Below are positions 41,865-50,960 of a DNA stretch of 64,000 nucleotides, one piece after another; within the stretch, counting starts at the first letter, position 1, and every line of letters starts with the position of its first letter. The DNA lies in contig NZ_JACCBG010000001.1 of NCBI RefSeq assembly GCF_013409645.1, positions 2,416,001-2,480,000 on the forward strand. The letters run 5' to 3'. Source of the stretch: Nocardioides panaciterrulae (lineage in GTDB: Bacteria; Actinomycetota; Actinomycetes; Propionibacteriales; Nocardioidaceae). The notes under the pieces were generated by a model, which did not search any database, had not been told where the DNA came from, and saw nothing but the letters and a program-made list of their open reading frames with translations. The translations under genes and the position numbers were made by a program.

Positions 41865-42206
41865 TCAGGACCGGTTGCGGGCGACCGCCTCACGGACCAG
41901 GGCGACGAACGCGTCCTCGTCGGGCAGGTCGTGCTCGTGCACGTCGATGGCCCGCCGCGTGCCGGCCCCGAGGCTGGCGTTGAACAGCCCGGACGGATCC
42001 GCCAGGGAGGCGCCCCGGGCGAAGGTGGCCTTCACCTTGTCCTGGTAGGTCTCCAGGGTGCAGACCAGCCCGGCGCAGGAGAACGTCGGCACCCCGTCGG
42101 GGTTGGACGCCTTGCGCCACTTGACCTCCTCCACCATCTCGGGCTCGGCGGCGAGGATCAGGGCGCGCAGCCTCTCCACGGTCCCGGCCCGCCAGTCGTC
42201 GCTCAC
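41865..42206 (-). CDS. DUF1801 protein
   Basis: The 113-residue protein has the YdhG/DUF1801 pattern: RAGTVERLRALILAAEPEMV with EEVKWRKASNPDGVPTFSCA, LVCTLETYQDKVKATFARGA then DPSGLFNASLGAGTRRAIDV. The family has an E-x-x-KW motif and a fold related to frataxin-like CyaY-type sandwich proteins; the function is unknown. It converges with the helicase gene. The start at 42206 is an ATG. No link to neighbours is evident. Confidence 0.88.
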   Translation of the reverse strand: MSDDWRAGTVERLRALILAAEPEMVEEVKWRKASNPDGVPTFSCAGLVCTLETYQDKVKATFARGASLADPSGLFNASLGAGTRRAIDVHEHDLPDEDAFVALVREAVARNRS

Positions 42207-42264
42207 GGGAGGACCCTACCCGCGGGCGAGCCGCCCCGGGCGCAGCGGCGAGCGCTCGCCACGG

Positions 42265-43590
42265 TCACCCCAGCGGTCGGCTCACCCGGAGCGGCTCCGC
42301 CCCGTGGACGCTCCCGCGGTCGCGCCCGTGACGACCGTGCCAGTCCAGGCACAGCACGGTCGCGTCGTCGCTGAGCGCGTGCGCGGTGGCCTCCAGCACG
42401 CGGTCGGCCAGGCTCCGCACGGCCTCCCTCGGGTGCAGGGACCGGGTGGCCAGGATCTCGGTCGGGAGGTCGACGTCGTCGGCATTGCGCTCGAGCATGC
42501 CGTCGGTCACGAACACGATCCGGTCCCCCGGCAGCAGGGTGGCCCGACTGGCGCGATAGGTGGTGTCGGCGAACAGGCCGATGGGGAGGTCCACGGGCAG
42601 GCTGAGCGTGCTGACATCGTCGCCGCGAGCCAGGTACGGCGCCACGTGGGCGGCGTTGACGAGATCCATCGAGCCGGTGCGCAGGTCGATACGCCCGATC
42701 AGGCCGGTGACGAAGTCCTCGAGCCCGTAGTCGGCGGCGTGCTCGAACAACGCCCGGTTCGTCGAGCCGACCTGCTCGAGCAGGGAGGCACCCTCGCTGC
42801 GCGCGTTGCGCAGGCTGCCCACGCACAAGGTGGCGGCCAGGGCGGCGCCCACCCCGTGGCCCATGGCGTCGGTCAGCGACAGGTGGAGGGTGTCGCGCGC
42901 GACGCTGAAGTCGAACGTGTCCCCCGCGATCCCGGCGGCCGGCTCCAGCCATCCCGCGAGCGTGAAGGCGCCGGCCTCGCAGGTCTGCGGCCCGGGGAGC
43001 AGCCGGTGCTGGATCTCCGCCGACAGGTTCAGCGGTCGGGTGCGCTGCCCCCACTCGTAGAGGTCGGTGTGCCGCCGGTTGGCGATGATCACGAAGGCCA
43101 GGAAGTGGGCGAGCCGGGCGATCTCCTCCACCGTGTCGTGGTCCGGCTCCTCGGGAAGGAGGAACTCGAGCAGGCCGATGGCCTCGCCGCGCTGGGTCAC
43201 CGGGGCCAGCAGCCGCCACTGCCCGGCGCCGTCGGACCGCCCGTGCCGGGCGTCGGGAGGGAGCACCTTCACCTGCTGCGAACGGATCGCCTGCTCGGCG
43301 GGCCCCCCGTCGAACGGAAGCACGGTCGCCGACTCCTCGACGGCGCGCCGCTCTGCCGGTCCCAGCGGCGGCCCGGTCGTTCCGTCGGCGGTGTCCAGCC
43401 GGACGTGGGCCAGCCGGACCAGCGCCCGGCCGGAGAGGTCCGCGACGAGGAAGGACACGCGGGTCGCGTCCAAGGCCAGGCCGATCTCGCGGGTGACCGC
43501 CTCGACGGCCTCGACCGGCGAGACAGCCTCCGCGGCCTCCATCGCCCGGGCGATGGCCGAGAGGGCTCGGTGGCCTCGACCCACATCCAC
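42265..43590 (-). CDS. GAF-PP2C (SpoIIE-type) serine phosphatase
   Basis: The 441-residue protein has a GAF-like sensor domain at about 20-190 (SPVEAVEAVTREIGLALDAT, APVTQRGEAIGLLEFLLPEE) and a PP2C domain from about 200. The latter has IQHRLLPGP, AGIAGDTFDFSVARDTLHLS with the metal Asp, LTDAMGHGVGAALAATLCVG (the DAMGHG metal loop), and LLPGDRIVFVTDGMLERNAD with the second Asp. SpoIIE-type phosphatases reset anti-sigma factor antagonists. No antagonist or sigma gene is adjacent; an RsbW-like kinase is encoded 15 kb away at 59059. The start at 43590 is a GTG. Confidence 0.92.
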   Translation of the reverse strand: MDVGRGHRALSAIARAMEAAEAVSPVEAVEAVTREIGLALDATRVSFLVADLSGRALVRLAHVRLDTADGTTGPPLGPAERRAVEESATVLPFDGGPAEQAIRSQQVKVLPPDARHGRSDGAGQWRLLAPVTQRGEAIGLLEFLLPEEPDHDTVEEIARLAHFLAFVIIANRRHTDLYEWGQRTRPLNLSAEIQHRLLPGPQTCEAGAFTLAGWLEPAAGIAGDTFDFSVARDTLHLSLTDAMGHGVGAALAATLCVGSLRNARSEGASLLEQVGSTNRALFEHAADYGLEDFVTGLIGRIDLRTGSMDLVNAAHVAPYLARGDDVSTLSLPVDLPIGLFADTTYRASRATLLPGDRIVFVTDGMLERNADDVDLPTEILATRSLHPREAVRSLADRVLEATAHALSDDATVLCLDWHGRHGRDRGSVHGAEPLRVSRPLG

Positions 43591-43667
43591 ACCGGGAGCA
43601 TAGGCCCGGCGTGCCGCGGTCCGTCGGACACAGGGGCACCCCGGGCTCGTCGGCGTGGTCTCCTAGG

Positions 43668-44399
43668 GTGCAGGGCGTGCTCGCCGCGCTGCTCGCTCCC
43701 GTGACCCGCCGCCTGATCTACCCCGCGAAGGGGACGCGGGTCCCCGTCGCGTCCACGTCGTACGCCCTCGCGGCCGACGGCGCGCAGCTGCGCGGCTGGG
43801 TGGTCAACCCGGGCCGGGAGCGGTCGTTGGTCTACTTCGGCGGGAACGGCGAGCCGCTGGACCACCTGCGACCCGAGCTGGAACGGCGGTTCCCCGGGCA
43901 CACGAGCTACCTGATCGCCTATCGGGGGTACGGCGCGAGCGGCGGCCGGCCCAGCCAGCGCGCCCTGACCGACGATGCGCTCGCGCTGGTGGACCACGTC
44001 GGGCGCCGGCACCGCGACGCGCCGGTCGACGTCATCGGCCGCAGCCTCGGCAGCGGGGTCGCCGTGCAGGTCGCCGTCCGGCGGCCCGTCGGACGCGTGG
44101 TCCTGGTGACGCCGTTCGACAGCCTGGCCGCGACCGCGGCGGACCTGTTCCCGCGGCTGCCCGTCCACCGACTCATCCGGGACCGGTGGGATTCGGCCGC
44201 GGTGGCCGGCCGGCTGCGGTCGGACCTCCTCGTGGTCCGCGCGGGGCGCGACCAGCTCGTGCGCCCGGCCCGGACCGAGCGGCTGCTCCGCGCCCTTCCC
44301 GGCGATCCGCGGGTCGTCGTGCTGCCCGGGGCGGGCCACGCCGACCTGGCGGAGGACCCCGCCTACTGGCGGGCGATCGAGGACTTCCTCGGCAGCTGA
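43668..44399 (+). CDS. Alpha/beta hydrolase
   Basis: The 243-residue protein has the alpha/beta hydrolase core: SLVYFGGNGEPLDHL is the oxyanion strand, YRGYGASGGRPSQRALTDDA follows, and VIGRSLGSGVAVQVAV has the GxSxG nucleophile Ser. The acid is in VVRAGRDQLV and the base in LPGAGHADL. The N-terminus VQGVLAALLAPVTRRLIYPA could be a weak membrane anchor. Starts at 43668 and 43677 (both GTG) are possible; I chose the longer because it follows TCCTAGGG. The substrate is unknown. Confidence 0.85.
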   Translation: MQGVLAALLAPVTRRLIYPAKGTRVPVASTSYALAADGAQLRGWVVNPGRERSLVYFGGNGEPLDHLRPELERRFPGHTSYLIAYRGYGASGGRPSQRALTDDALALVDHVGRRHRDAPVDVIGRSLGSGVAVQVAVRRPVGRVVLVTPFDSLAATAADLFPRLPVHRLIRDRWDSAAVAGRLRSDLLVVRAGRDQLVRPARTERLLRALPGDPRVVVLPGAGHADLAEDPAYWRAIEDFLGS

Positions 44400-44484
44400 G
44401 CCGGCGTACAGGCGGGGGCTTCCCGTCCGCGCCGGCGCCGCGCCCACGCGCGACGGGTGCAGGGTCCCGCCGTGGGCCCGGGGG

Positions 44485-45519
44485 TCAGTCGGTGGCCTCG
44501 GCCATCGCGAGGTCCTGCCCGTCGCGCGTGTGCGGGTCCTCGTCGATCGCCTCGACCGCCGGGGTGGGCTCCAGCTCGACGCCGCGGCGCCGGTCGAGGT
44601 GGACGCCGGCGATCATGCACCGCACCGATCCGCCGGCCAGCTCGATGGTGGGGATGTCCACGGAGATGATCTCGCAGGACTCCTCGATCGCCGCGACCTG
44701 CTCGGGCCGCAGGCTGCGCCGCGCCCGGGCGGACATCGCCATCAGGTAGCGACGCCGACCCTCGGGCGTGCGGCCACAGAGCTCCACGGCGTTGCCGGCG
44801 AACTCGCGGACCTGCTGCTCGGTGAGCTCCACGACCGTGCGGCCGTTGACCGTGAGCCGCTCGCGGACCTGCTCGCGCCGTACCTCGTCCGGGATCATCT
44901 CGAGCGCGATCAGCGCGACATCGGTGCCGACGCAGGCCAGGACGTTGGTGTGGTAGACCGGCACGCCCGCGGAGTCCACGGCTTCGAAGGCCATCGGCTC
45001 GTAGTTGAAGTCGGCGCAGAACCGCTCCAGGACGTGGGTGTCCGCGCGGTGGCTGACCGCGGTGTAGGCGACCCGCGACACGTGGTCGAGCACCATCGCG
45101 CCGGTGCCCTCGAGGAAGATGCCGTCGGGCTCGAGCCCGGAGTAGTCGACGATCGTCTGCACGCGGTACTGCGACTTCAGCATCTCCAACACGTCCGAGC
45201 GGCGCTCGTGGCGCCGGTTGGAGGCGTACATCGGGTAGACGGCCACCATGCCGCCGGCATGGGTGGAGATCCAGTTGTTCGGGAACACGCTGTCGGGCCG
45301 GGTGTGGTCCTCGTCGTCGAAGACGTGGACCCGGACGCCGGCGTCCCGCAGCGCCTGCGCGACGGCGTCCATCTCGGCCACCGCATTGGCCGAGGTCGCC
45401 TCCTCCGACTGACCGGTCGGGACGTCCCGCTGGAAGGCGTTGTCGGCGGCCGTGGCGGGGTTGGGGATGAATCGTTCCGCCCGGATCAGGATGACGGCGG
45501 AAGGGGCCTGCGCACTCAC
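44485..45519 (-). CDS. CtlX-type arginine/citrulline hydrolase (amidinotransferase fold)
   Basis: The 344-residue protein has the deiminase/amidinotransferase five-blade fold. AFQRDVPTGQSEEATSANAV begins the first module, TRPDSVFPNNWISTHAGGMV holds the Asp and FPNNW block, and DYSGLEPDGIFLEGTGAMVL carries the Glu-Gly-Thr-Gly block. ERFCADFNYEPMAFEAVDSA follows, then YHTNVLACVGTDVALIALEM with the His region. IELAGGSVRCMIAGVHLDRR has the catalytic Cys in GGSVRCM. CtlX enzymes hydrolyse citrulline-type substrates in amino acid catabolism. The start is a GTG at 45519. Nothing else of such a pathway is nearby, so substrate is inferred. Confidence 0.85.
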   Translation of the reverse strand: MSAQAPSAVILIRAERFIPNPATAADNAFQRDVPTGQSEEATSANAVAEMDAVAQALRDAGVRVHVFDDEDHTRPDSVFPNNWISTHAGGMVAVYPMYASNRRHERRSDVLEMLKSQYRVQTIVDYSGLEPDGIFLEGTGAMVLDHVSRVAYTAVSHRADTHVLERFCADFNYEPMAFEAVDSAGVPVYHTNVLACVGTDVALIALEMIPDEVRREQVRERLTVNGRTVVELTEQQVREFAGNAVELCGRTPEGRRRYLMAMSARARRSLRPEQVAAIEESCEIISVDIPTIELAGGSVRCMIAGVHLDRRRGVELEPTPAVEAIDEDPHTRDGQDLAMAEATD

Positions 45520-45754
45520 GAGGGGAATGTAGAGCACGCGGTCGGCGGCCGGGGGCGCGGGCACCCGGAGCAGGTCGGATCCGCCCGGGCCGCGCTCGGC
45601 CGGCCGTCGGCCGCTCATCCCCCGAAGGTCTCGGCAAGAGGGGACCTTCGCCGGTCTGCTCCGGCGTTTCCCGGCCGTCGGAGGCGGGTAGGCGCCCGGT
45701 GCCATAACCACGCGACAGCCTCGAGGGCAGCTCGCCACGCCTGCCCCGCCACCT

Positions 45755-46393
45755 GTGGACGAGCACACGCGCATGCCCACCGCGTCCTACGTCTACTGGG
45801 CCCGCGAGGACCGGTGGGACTGGTCTGACGCCATGTTCCGGCTGCACGGCTTCGAGCCCGGCGAGATCATGCCCACCACCGACCTGCTCCTGCGCCACAA
45901 GCACCCCGACGACGTGGCCTCGGTGCGGACCGTCTTCGGCGCCGCGCTCCGCGAGGGCCGGGCCTTCGTCTGCCGCCACCGCATCATCGACGCCCAGCAG
46001 CACCAGCGCACCGTGGTCGCGTTCGGCTTCCCCCAGCACGACCCCTCTGGCGAGGTGCGCTCGGTCCGCGGCACGGTGGCCGACGTGACCCGGCAGCTGG
46101 CGCACGACACCCGGCAGGCCACCGCCGCGGCCGTCGAAGGGGCGACGGCGACCCGCGGCGTCATCGACCAGGCCAAGGGCTGCCTGATGGCGCGCTACGG
46201 TCTCGATCCCGAGGAGGCCTTCACGGTGCTGCGGGCGATCTCCAACCACACCAACCGCAGGGTCCACGACCTGGCCGGCTCGCTGATCGAGCTGTTGACC
46301 TCCGGTCCGACCGGGCCGGACCGGCCCGCGCGGACCGTGGCGGAGGTCGAGTCCCTGCTCGCGGCCGCGGACCGGCGGCCCGGCCCGTCCTGA
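45755..46393 (+). CDS. PAS-ANTAR RNA-binding regulator
   Basis: The 212-residue protein has a PAS domain at about 8-115 (YVYWAREDRWDWSDAMFRLH, LLLRHKHPDDVASVRTVFGA and RSVRGTVADVTRQLAHD) and an ANTAR domain from about 125 (GATATRGVIDQAKGCLMARY, then GLDPEEAFTVLRAISNHTNR and VHDLAGSLIELL). ANTAR domains bind paired hexanucleotide hairpins in nascent RNA and block termination. The PAS part presumably senses a ligand or redox state. The start at 45755 is a GTG. No target operon is obvious nearby. A divergent CtlX-type gene lies 235 bases upstream; that gap has no recognisable gene. Confidence 0.9.
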   Translation: MDEHTRMPTASYVYWAREDRWDWSDAMFRLHGFEPGEIMPTTDLLLRHKHPDDVASVRTVFGAALREGRAFVCRHRIIDAQQHQRTVVAFGFPQHDPSGEVRSVRGTVADVTRQLAHDTRQATAAAVEGATATRGVIDQAKGCLMARYGLDPEEAFTVLRAISNHTNRRVHDLAGSLIELLTSGPTGPDRPARTVAEVESLLAAADRRPGPS

Positions 46394-46467
46394 CCGTCCT
46401 GAGGCACTGACCCCCGACCACGGCTCGGGCCGCCACCACGGGTCGTGGCGCTCTCGGAGCCCGCGGG

Positions 46468-47649
46468 TCAGGGGGCTCGCGGGGCGCGCCGTGGGAGGGG
46501 CGCCCCGGGCACGGCCGGCTCCGGCTGGTCCTCGGCGAACCGGACGTCGTCGGAGCCGGTGAAGGTCGCCTCCTGGACGTCCTCGTCGTCCTCGAGCCCG
46601 GCGCCGAAGACCGAGCCCACCAGCGACACGATCGCGGTCACGACGCCGATCCTGGTCATCGTCGCCCACCCCGCATGGTGGCCGATCGCCCCCGAGACGA
46701 GCGACCCGGGCAGCACCACCAGCGTGATCGCGAGGCTGGCCAGCACCAGCACCGCGAACAGCGTCAGCACCCCGAGCCCGACACCCAGCCAGACCGCCGC
46801 GTTGTGCTGCCGCACGCTGCGCCGGGATCGCCCGGGGCCGGGGCGCTCGCGGAGATCGCCACCGACCACCAGCACCGCCACGCCGACCACCAGGACCAGC
46901 GCCGGGATCAGGACCAGCCTGGTGGCGCTCAACCGGTCCGCCAGCATCCAGAAGTCCGGGGTCACGATCGCCAGGAACGCGGCCGCGGACGCCCCCACCA
47001 GGCTCCGCGAGAGGTGCAGCGTCATCAGCCATGGCCGGCTCGCGGCGACCTGGCCGAGCAGCTGCCGGGTCTCGCTCAGGAGGTTGGGCCCACGACGGCC
47101 GCCCTCCCCGCGCCCGTTGCCGTCGTCGGCGGCGCCGGCCTGCTGGGGTACGTCGTCCTCGGCCAGCGACTCCAGCACCGGCCGGTCCCCCTCGTCACCG
47201 TCCAGGTCGAGCAGCTCGCCGACCAGCGAGACCAGCTCGCGCGCGGGTCCCGCGCCCGGACCCGGCGCCGACGGCCGGGGCGGCGCCACCGAGAGGACCG
47301 CGCACCGCTGGACCGGGCTGGTGTGTGCGCGCACCTCCCGCCCGTGCAGGGTCAGCGGACGATCGGTGACCAGCAGGACGACGTCCGCGTCCGCGCGCAA
47401 CAGCGCTCGCCGGGCCCCCGCCATCGCCTCCGAGGCACGCTGGGACCGCGGCTCCCGGTCCTGCTGCCCGGCGGCGACGTGCCCGACGTGCACCGCCCAC
47501 CGGCCGGCGGGGAACCGGTCGTCGAGCAGGCCGGCCAGGGTCGCCGGCTGCACCGGCGGCTCGGAGCCGTCCTCCGCCAGCACGTCGAGCAGGACGAGCA
47601 CGTCGACGACCGGCCGGACGCCCCCTCGGGGCGGACTGATGCGCTCCAC
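46468..47649 (-). CDS. Actinobacterial membrane protein of unknown function
   Basis: The 393-residue protein has a soluble N-terminal domain of about 200 residues (VVDVLVLLDVLAEDGSEPPV, WAVHVGHVAAGQQ, AMAGARRALLRADADVVLLV with TDRPLTL), followed by a GD-rich linker and four membrane helices, including LVLIPALVLVVGVAVLVVGG and VLTLFAVLVLASLAITLVVL. The pattern of VVLLVTDRPLTLHGREVRA is one I have met in hypothetical actinobacterial proteins. The acidic C-terminal tail DDEDVQEATFTGSDD is predicted in the cytoplasm. No function is assigned. Confidence 0.7.
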   Translation of the reverse strand: MERISPPRGGVRPVVDVLVLLDVLAEDGSEPPVQPATLAGLLDDRFPAGRWAVHVGHVAAGQQDREPRSQRASEAMAGARRALLRADADVVLLVTDRPLTLHGREVRAHTSPVQRCAVLSVAPPRPSAPGPGAGPARELVSLVGELLDLDGDEGDRPVLESLAEDDVPQQAGAADDGNGRGEGGRRGPNLLSETRQLLGQVAASRPWLMTLHLSRSLVGASAAAFLAIVTPDFWMLADRLSATRLVLIPALVLVVGVAVLVVGGDLRERPGPGRSRRSVRQHNAAVWLGVGLGVLTLFAVLVLASLAITLVVLPGSLVSGAIGHHAGWATMTRIGVVTAIVSLVGSVFGAGLEDDEDVQEATFTGSDDVRFAEDQPEPAVPGAPLPRRAPRAP

Positions 47650-47798
47650 GACCTGAGTCGTTCCCGCTCCGGCGCCGCTCGATGCCTCGGCGGACGGACC
47701 GTGACCGGCGCCTCAGCCTTGCCGTTTCGCGGCGCACCCAGCCGGCGCCGAGGCAGAGTCCGAGCCGAGGCAGGGTGCGGGCGCAGGGAGGTCCGCGC

Positions 47799-48155
47799 TC
47801 AGGCGACGACGCGCGGCATCTCGATCGTGTCGCCGGCGCGGACCACGTCCAGCGGCGGCTCCCACGGGGGCAGCACCACCATCGCGGGGAGCGCGGCGGG
47901 CGCCTCCTGCTCCCGGTGGGACCACGCCGCCAGCAGCAGCCCGACCGGGATCGTCACCAGGCCGGGCGCGGCGACCAGGAAGTCCCCGTCCACCAGGCCG
48001 TAGGCGAACCACACCGCCGAACAGACCGCTCCCAGCGACCAGGCGAAGGGGGAGCCCGACGGCTTCCTCATCCGCACCGCAAGGAGGAGATGGGGGACGA
48101 TCGCGACGGTGGACAGCAGCGTTCCGAGGCTCCCGAGGAGCACGAGCGGGGACAC
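47799..48155 (-). CDS. SemiSWEET/PQ-loop-like small membrane protein
   Basis: The 118-residue protein starts VSPLVLLGSLGTLLSTVAIV (GTG at 48155) and has three hydrophobic helices: LVLLGSLGTLLSTVAIVPHL, FAWSLGAVCSAVWFAYGLVD and LVAAPGLVTIPVGLLLAAWS. RKPSGSPFAW between helices 1 and 2 resembles the loop of the SemiSWEET family, a three-helix half transporter that dimerises to move sugars. A soluble tail of 35 residues, VVLPPWEPPLDVVRAGDTIE, is extra. Substrate and family are not certain; other small PQ-loop proteins are possible. Between here and 48392 I see no gene. Confidence 0.6.
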   Translation of the reverse strand: MSPLVLLGSLGTLLSTVAIVPHLLLAVRMRKPSGSPFAWSLGAVCSAVWFAYGLVDGDFLVAAPGLVTIPVGLLLAAWSHREQEAPAALPAMVVLPPWEPPLDVVRAGDTIEMPRVVA

Positions 48156-48391
48156 GGGCGTGGGTCTTTCTACGCAGGAGGGGCCGAGTGCCGGGCGTGT
48201 CCTCGTCGTCGACACCAGGTGGTGCTGGGCGCCGACTCGTACGTGCTCGGGCGATGACCCGATTATCCGGCTCACGGGCAGGTGCCGGTGACGCTTCCGC
48301 CCGACGCGCCCCTGTGACCTCGGGCACTCGCTCCCCGCCGAGCGCTCCCGGGCTGCGAATGCGTCCCCCGGAGCGGCGGCCGGACGCCGGC

Positions 48392-49714
48392 TCAGACCCC
48401 GACGGTGGCCTCGCCCGCCGGCCCGCACCCGACCGGCTCCGGGGCGACCTCGACCGCCCGGCGCGACCCGACCCGCCGCCGGGACAGCGCCGGCAGGACC
48501 GCGACCGCCAGCGGGTAGAGCGCCGCCGCACCGCAGCCCAGCAGCACCAGGGACAGCACCACCGCGGCCGCCGTGGCGAGCAGCCGTCCCCCGCCGGTGA
48601 GCAGCCGTGCGCCGGCCCAGAGCCCGGCCGCGGTCACCGTGATGAACATGGCCGACGGCAGCGCCATCAGCTCGCGCAGCGGCATACCGAGCCCGGACAC
48701 CGCGGTCAGCACCACGACGCAGGCGACCCCGATCACGGCCGCGGCCCGACGAGGCGTGCCGCCACGCTCGTGGCCCCGGCTCAGGCCCGCGGGCAGCCAG
48801 CCGTCCCGGGCCAGCGCGGCGGCCATCCGCGACGCACCGGTCAGGTACGACGTCATCGCGCCGTAGGTCAGCGCGGCCGCCAGGGCCGCCGTGACCGCCG
48901 ACGAGCCCGCGCCGAACCGCAGGGCCAGCAACTGCTGCACCGGGGTCGTGCTCCCGGCCAGGCCCGGCCCGAGCACCAGCACGCTGGTGACCGCGACCAG
49001 CAGGTACAGCACCGTCACGATCGCCAGCGTCGCGATCGTGACGAGCCGGACGTCCCGTCGCGGGTCGCCGAACTCCTGGGTCAGCGGCGCCACCGCCTCC
49101 CACCCGGCGAAGGAGAAGAAGAGGACCCCGACCGCCGCAGCGATCCCGCCGACGCCGTGCACGGAGAACGGCGTCAGGTTGGCCGGGTGCGCCTGGGGCA
49201 GGGCACCGACCGAGGCGATGACCAGGACCAGCGCGAGGGCCGCCACCAGGGCGAGCTGCACGCCCCCGGCCACCCGCACCCCGGCCAGCGCCGACCCGAT
49301 CGCCGCGAGCAGCAGCACCGCCGCGGCGGCGTACCGGCCACCGGGGCCGAGCCCGAGCGCCTCGGCGACGTAGCCACCGCCCACCACGGCGGTCGCCGGC
49401 GCCCCGAGCGGGAGCGCGAGCACGAACCAGAACCCGACGGTGGCCGCACCGCGATCGCCGAACGCGTCACCGACGTAGGTGGCCACCCCTCCCGAGTCGG
49501 CCCGCCGGGCGCCGAGCTCGGCGAAGGTGAACGCCACCAGCGGGGAGAGCGCGAGCAGCAGCACCCATGCCAGCAGCGACGCGGGGCCGGCGGCGCGGTA
49601 GGTCAGCGCGGGCATCACGAGCAGCCCGGCACCGAGCAGTGAGGCGAGATAGAGGGCGACGCCGCGGGCCCGGCCGAGCGAGGGGGTCGTGGATGGCTGA
49701 ATCACGACGCTCAT
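48392..49714 (-). CDS. Amino acid/polyamine permease (APC family)
   Basis: The 440-residue protein has about twelve membrane helices. The first block ARGVALYLASLLGAGLLVMP contains the substrate-binding GAGLLV motif of APC transporters, LVAFTFAELGARRADSGGVA is the conserved helix 2-3 loop, and GVLFFSFAGWEAVAPLTQEF is helix 6 with the FAGWE motif. MTSYLTGASRMAAALARDGW is also family-typical. The start is an ATG at 49714, followed by a short tail of VVIQPST. The exported or imported amine is unknown. The gene is divergent from the 5'-3' exonuclease with 122 bases between. Confidence 0.88.
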   Translation of the reverse strand: MSVVIQPSTTPSLGRARGVALYLASLLGAGLLVMPALTYRAAGPASLLAWVLLLALSPLVAFTFAELGARRADSGGVATYVGDAFGDRGAATVGFWFVLALPLGAPATAVVGGGYVAEALGLGPGGRYAAAAVLLLAAIGSALAGVRVAGGVQLALVAALALVLVIASVGALPQAHPANLTPFSVHGVGGIAAAVGVLFFSFAGWEAVAPLTQEFGDPRRDVRLVTIATLAIVTVLYLLVAVTSVLVLGPGLAGSTTPVQQLLALRFGAGSSAVTAALAAALTYGAMTSYLTGASRMAAALARDGWLPAGLSRGHERGGTPRRAAAVIGVACVVVLTAVSGLGMPLRELMALPSAMFITVTAAGLWAGARLLTGGGRLLATAAAVVLSLVLLGCGAAALYPLAVAVLPALSRRRVGSRRAVEVAPEPVGCGPAGEATVGV

Positions 49715-49836
49715 CGTATTTCTGCCACGACGGGCCCGGGAGTCGGATCTGCGCCAACCATCGTCGATATCCGGACGAAGGGGCCCCGGCGGTCCGAGGC
49801 GGCCCCGGGCGACGGCCACTAGGGTGGGGCTCCGCC

Positions 49837-50901
49837 ATGTCGAACACCGCCGCGCAACCCACCGCGCACCCCACCGTTCGTCCCGCCGCTCGCCCGGCTG
49901 CCCAGCCCACCGCCGAGGCTGCCGAGCGCCGGCTGCTGCTGGCGGTGGACGCGCCCTCACTGCTGCACCGCAACCACCACGCGCGGGCCGCGACCGACCT
50001 GCGCGACCGGCACGGCCGGCCGGCCTGGGCGCTGCACGGGATGCTGCGCCAGATCCTCGAGGCCGTCGACCGGTTCGCCCCCGACGCCCTGGTCTTCGGG
50101 CTGGACGACCGCGTGGCCTCGGTGCGGGAGCGGGACTACCCCGCCTACAAGGCGGGGCGCGCCCCCAAGGACCCCACGCTGGTCGACCAGCTGGAGCGTG
50201 CCGCCACCCTGCTCGAGGCGTTGGGCTTCCGCACCGTGACCCCGGACGGGCTCGAAGCCGACGACGTCAACGCCTCGGCCGCGGCCTGGGCGGTCCGGTC
50301 CGGATGGGACTGCGTGATCGTGACCTCCGACCGCGACTCGTTCGCCCACATCAGCGACCACACCCGGGTGCTCCGCGTCATCGACGGCGGCATCGGCGGC
50401 TCCCCCGTGCTCGACCCCGGCCGGCTCCAGACGCTCTACGGGGTCGCTGCGGAGAACTACCTGGAGTTCGCGGCGCTGCGCGGGGACCCCAGCGACAACC
50501 TCCCCGGCGTCAGCGGGATCGGCGAGAAGACCGCGGCGGTCCTGCTCGCGCAGATGGGCTCGATGCAGGCCGTCTGGGCCGACATCGAGCACTGCGACGG
50601 CGCCACGCTCGTGGCGGCGCTCGACTCGTGGTGCGAGGAGACCGGCGTACGCCGCCTGGGCGCCCGGGTGCGCCGGAGCCTGGTCGCGCCGGGCGCCCGC
50701 GAGCGCTACCTGTTCAACCACGCGCTGATGTCGGGCCGGACCGACCTCGACCTGGGCCTGACGCCGGACGTCCCGGGCTCGCCGGGACTGCTCCCTCTCG
50801 ACCGTGACCGGGTCACCCGGGTCGTGGACTTCCTCGGGGTCGGCCCCACCACCGACCTGGCGCTGCGGGTGCTCACCGAGCCGCCGGCCTCGACGGACTG
50901 A
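49837..50901 (+). CDS. 5'-3' exonuclease (FEN/PIN type)
   Basis: The 354-residue protein is a stand-alone flap-endonuclease-like enzyme related to the N-terminal domain of DNA polymerase I. LLLAVDAPSLLHRNHHAR has the first acidic residue, VFGLDDRVASVRERDYPAYK carries the arginine block, DGLEADDVNASAAAWAVRSG and CVIVTSDRDSFAHISDHTRV hold the metal-binding acids, and ALRGDPSDNLPGVSGIGEKT with TAAVLL is the H3TH DNA-binding motif. The first 25 residues are low-complexity TAHPTVRPAARPAAQPTA. It trims 5' ends during repair or Okazaki fragment removal. The start is an ATG at 49837. Confidence 0.92.
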   Translation: MSNTAAQPTAHPTVRPAARPAAQPTAEAAERRLLLAVDAPSLLHRNHHARAATDLRDRHGRPAWALHGMLRQILEAVDRFAPDALVFGLDDRVASVRERDYPAYKAGRAPKDPTLVDQLERAATLLEALGFRTVTPDGLEADDVNASAAAWAVRSGWDCVIVTSDRDSFAHISDHTRVLRVIDGGIGGSPVLDPGRLQTLYGVAAENYLEFAALRGDPSDNLPGVSGIGEKTAAVLLAQMGSMQAVWADIEHCDGATLVAALDSWCEETGVRRLGARVRRSLVAPGARERYLFNHALMSGRTDLDLGLTPDVPGSPGLLPLDRDRVTRVVDFLGVGPTTDLALRVLTEPPASTD

Positions 50902-50960
50902 CTCCGGACCGGGTGGTCGTTCCGGTCACAGCGGTTCCCGAAGTCATCAGGCCCTCGAGG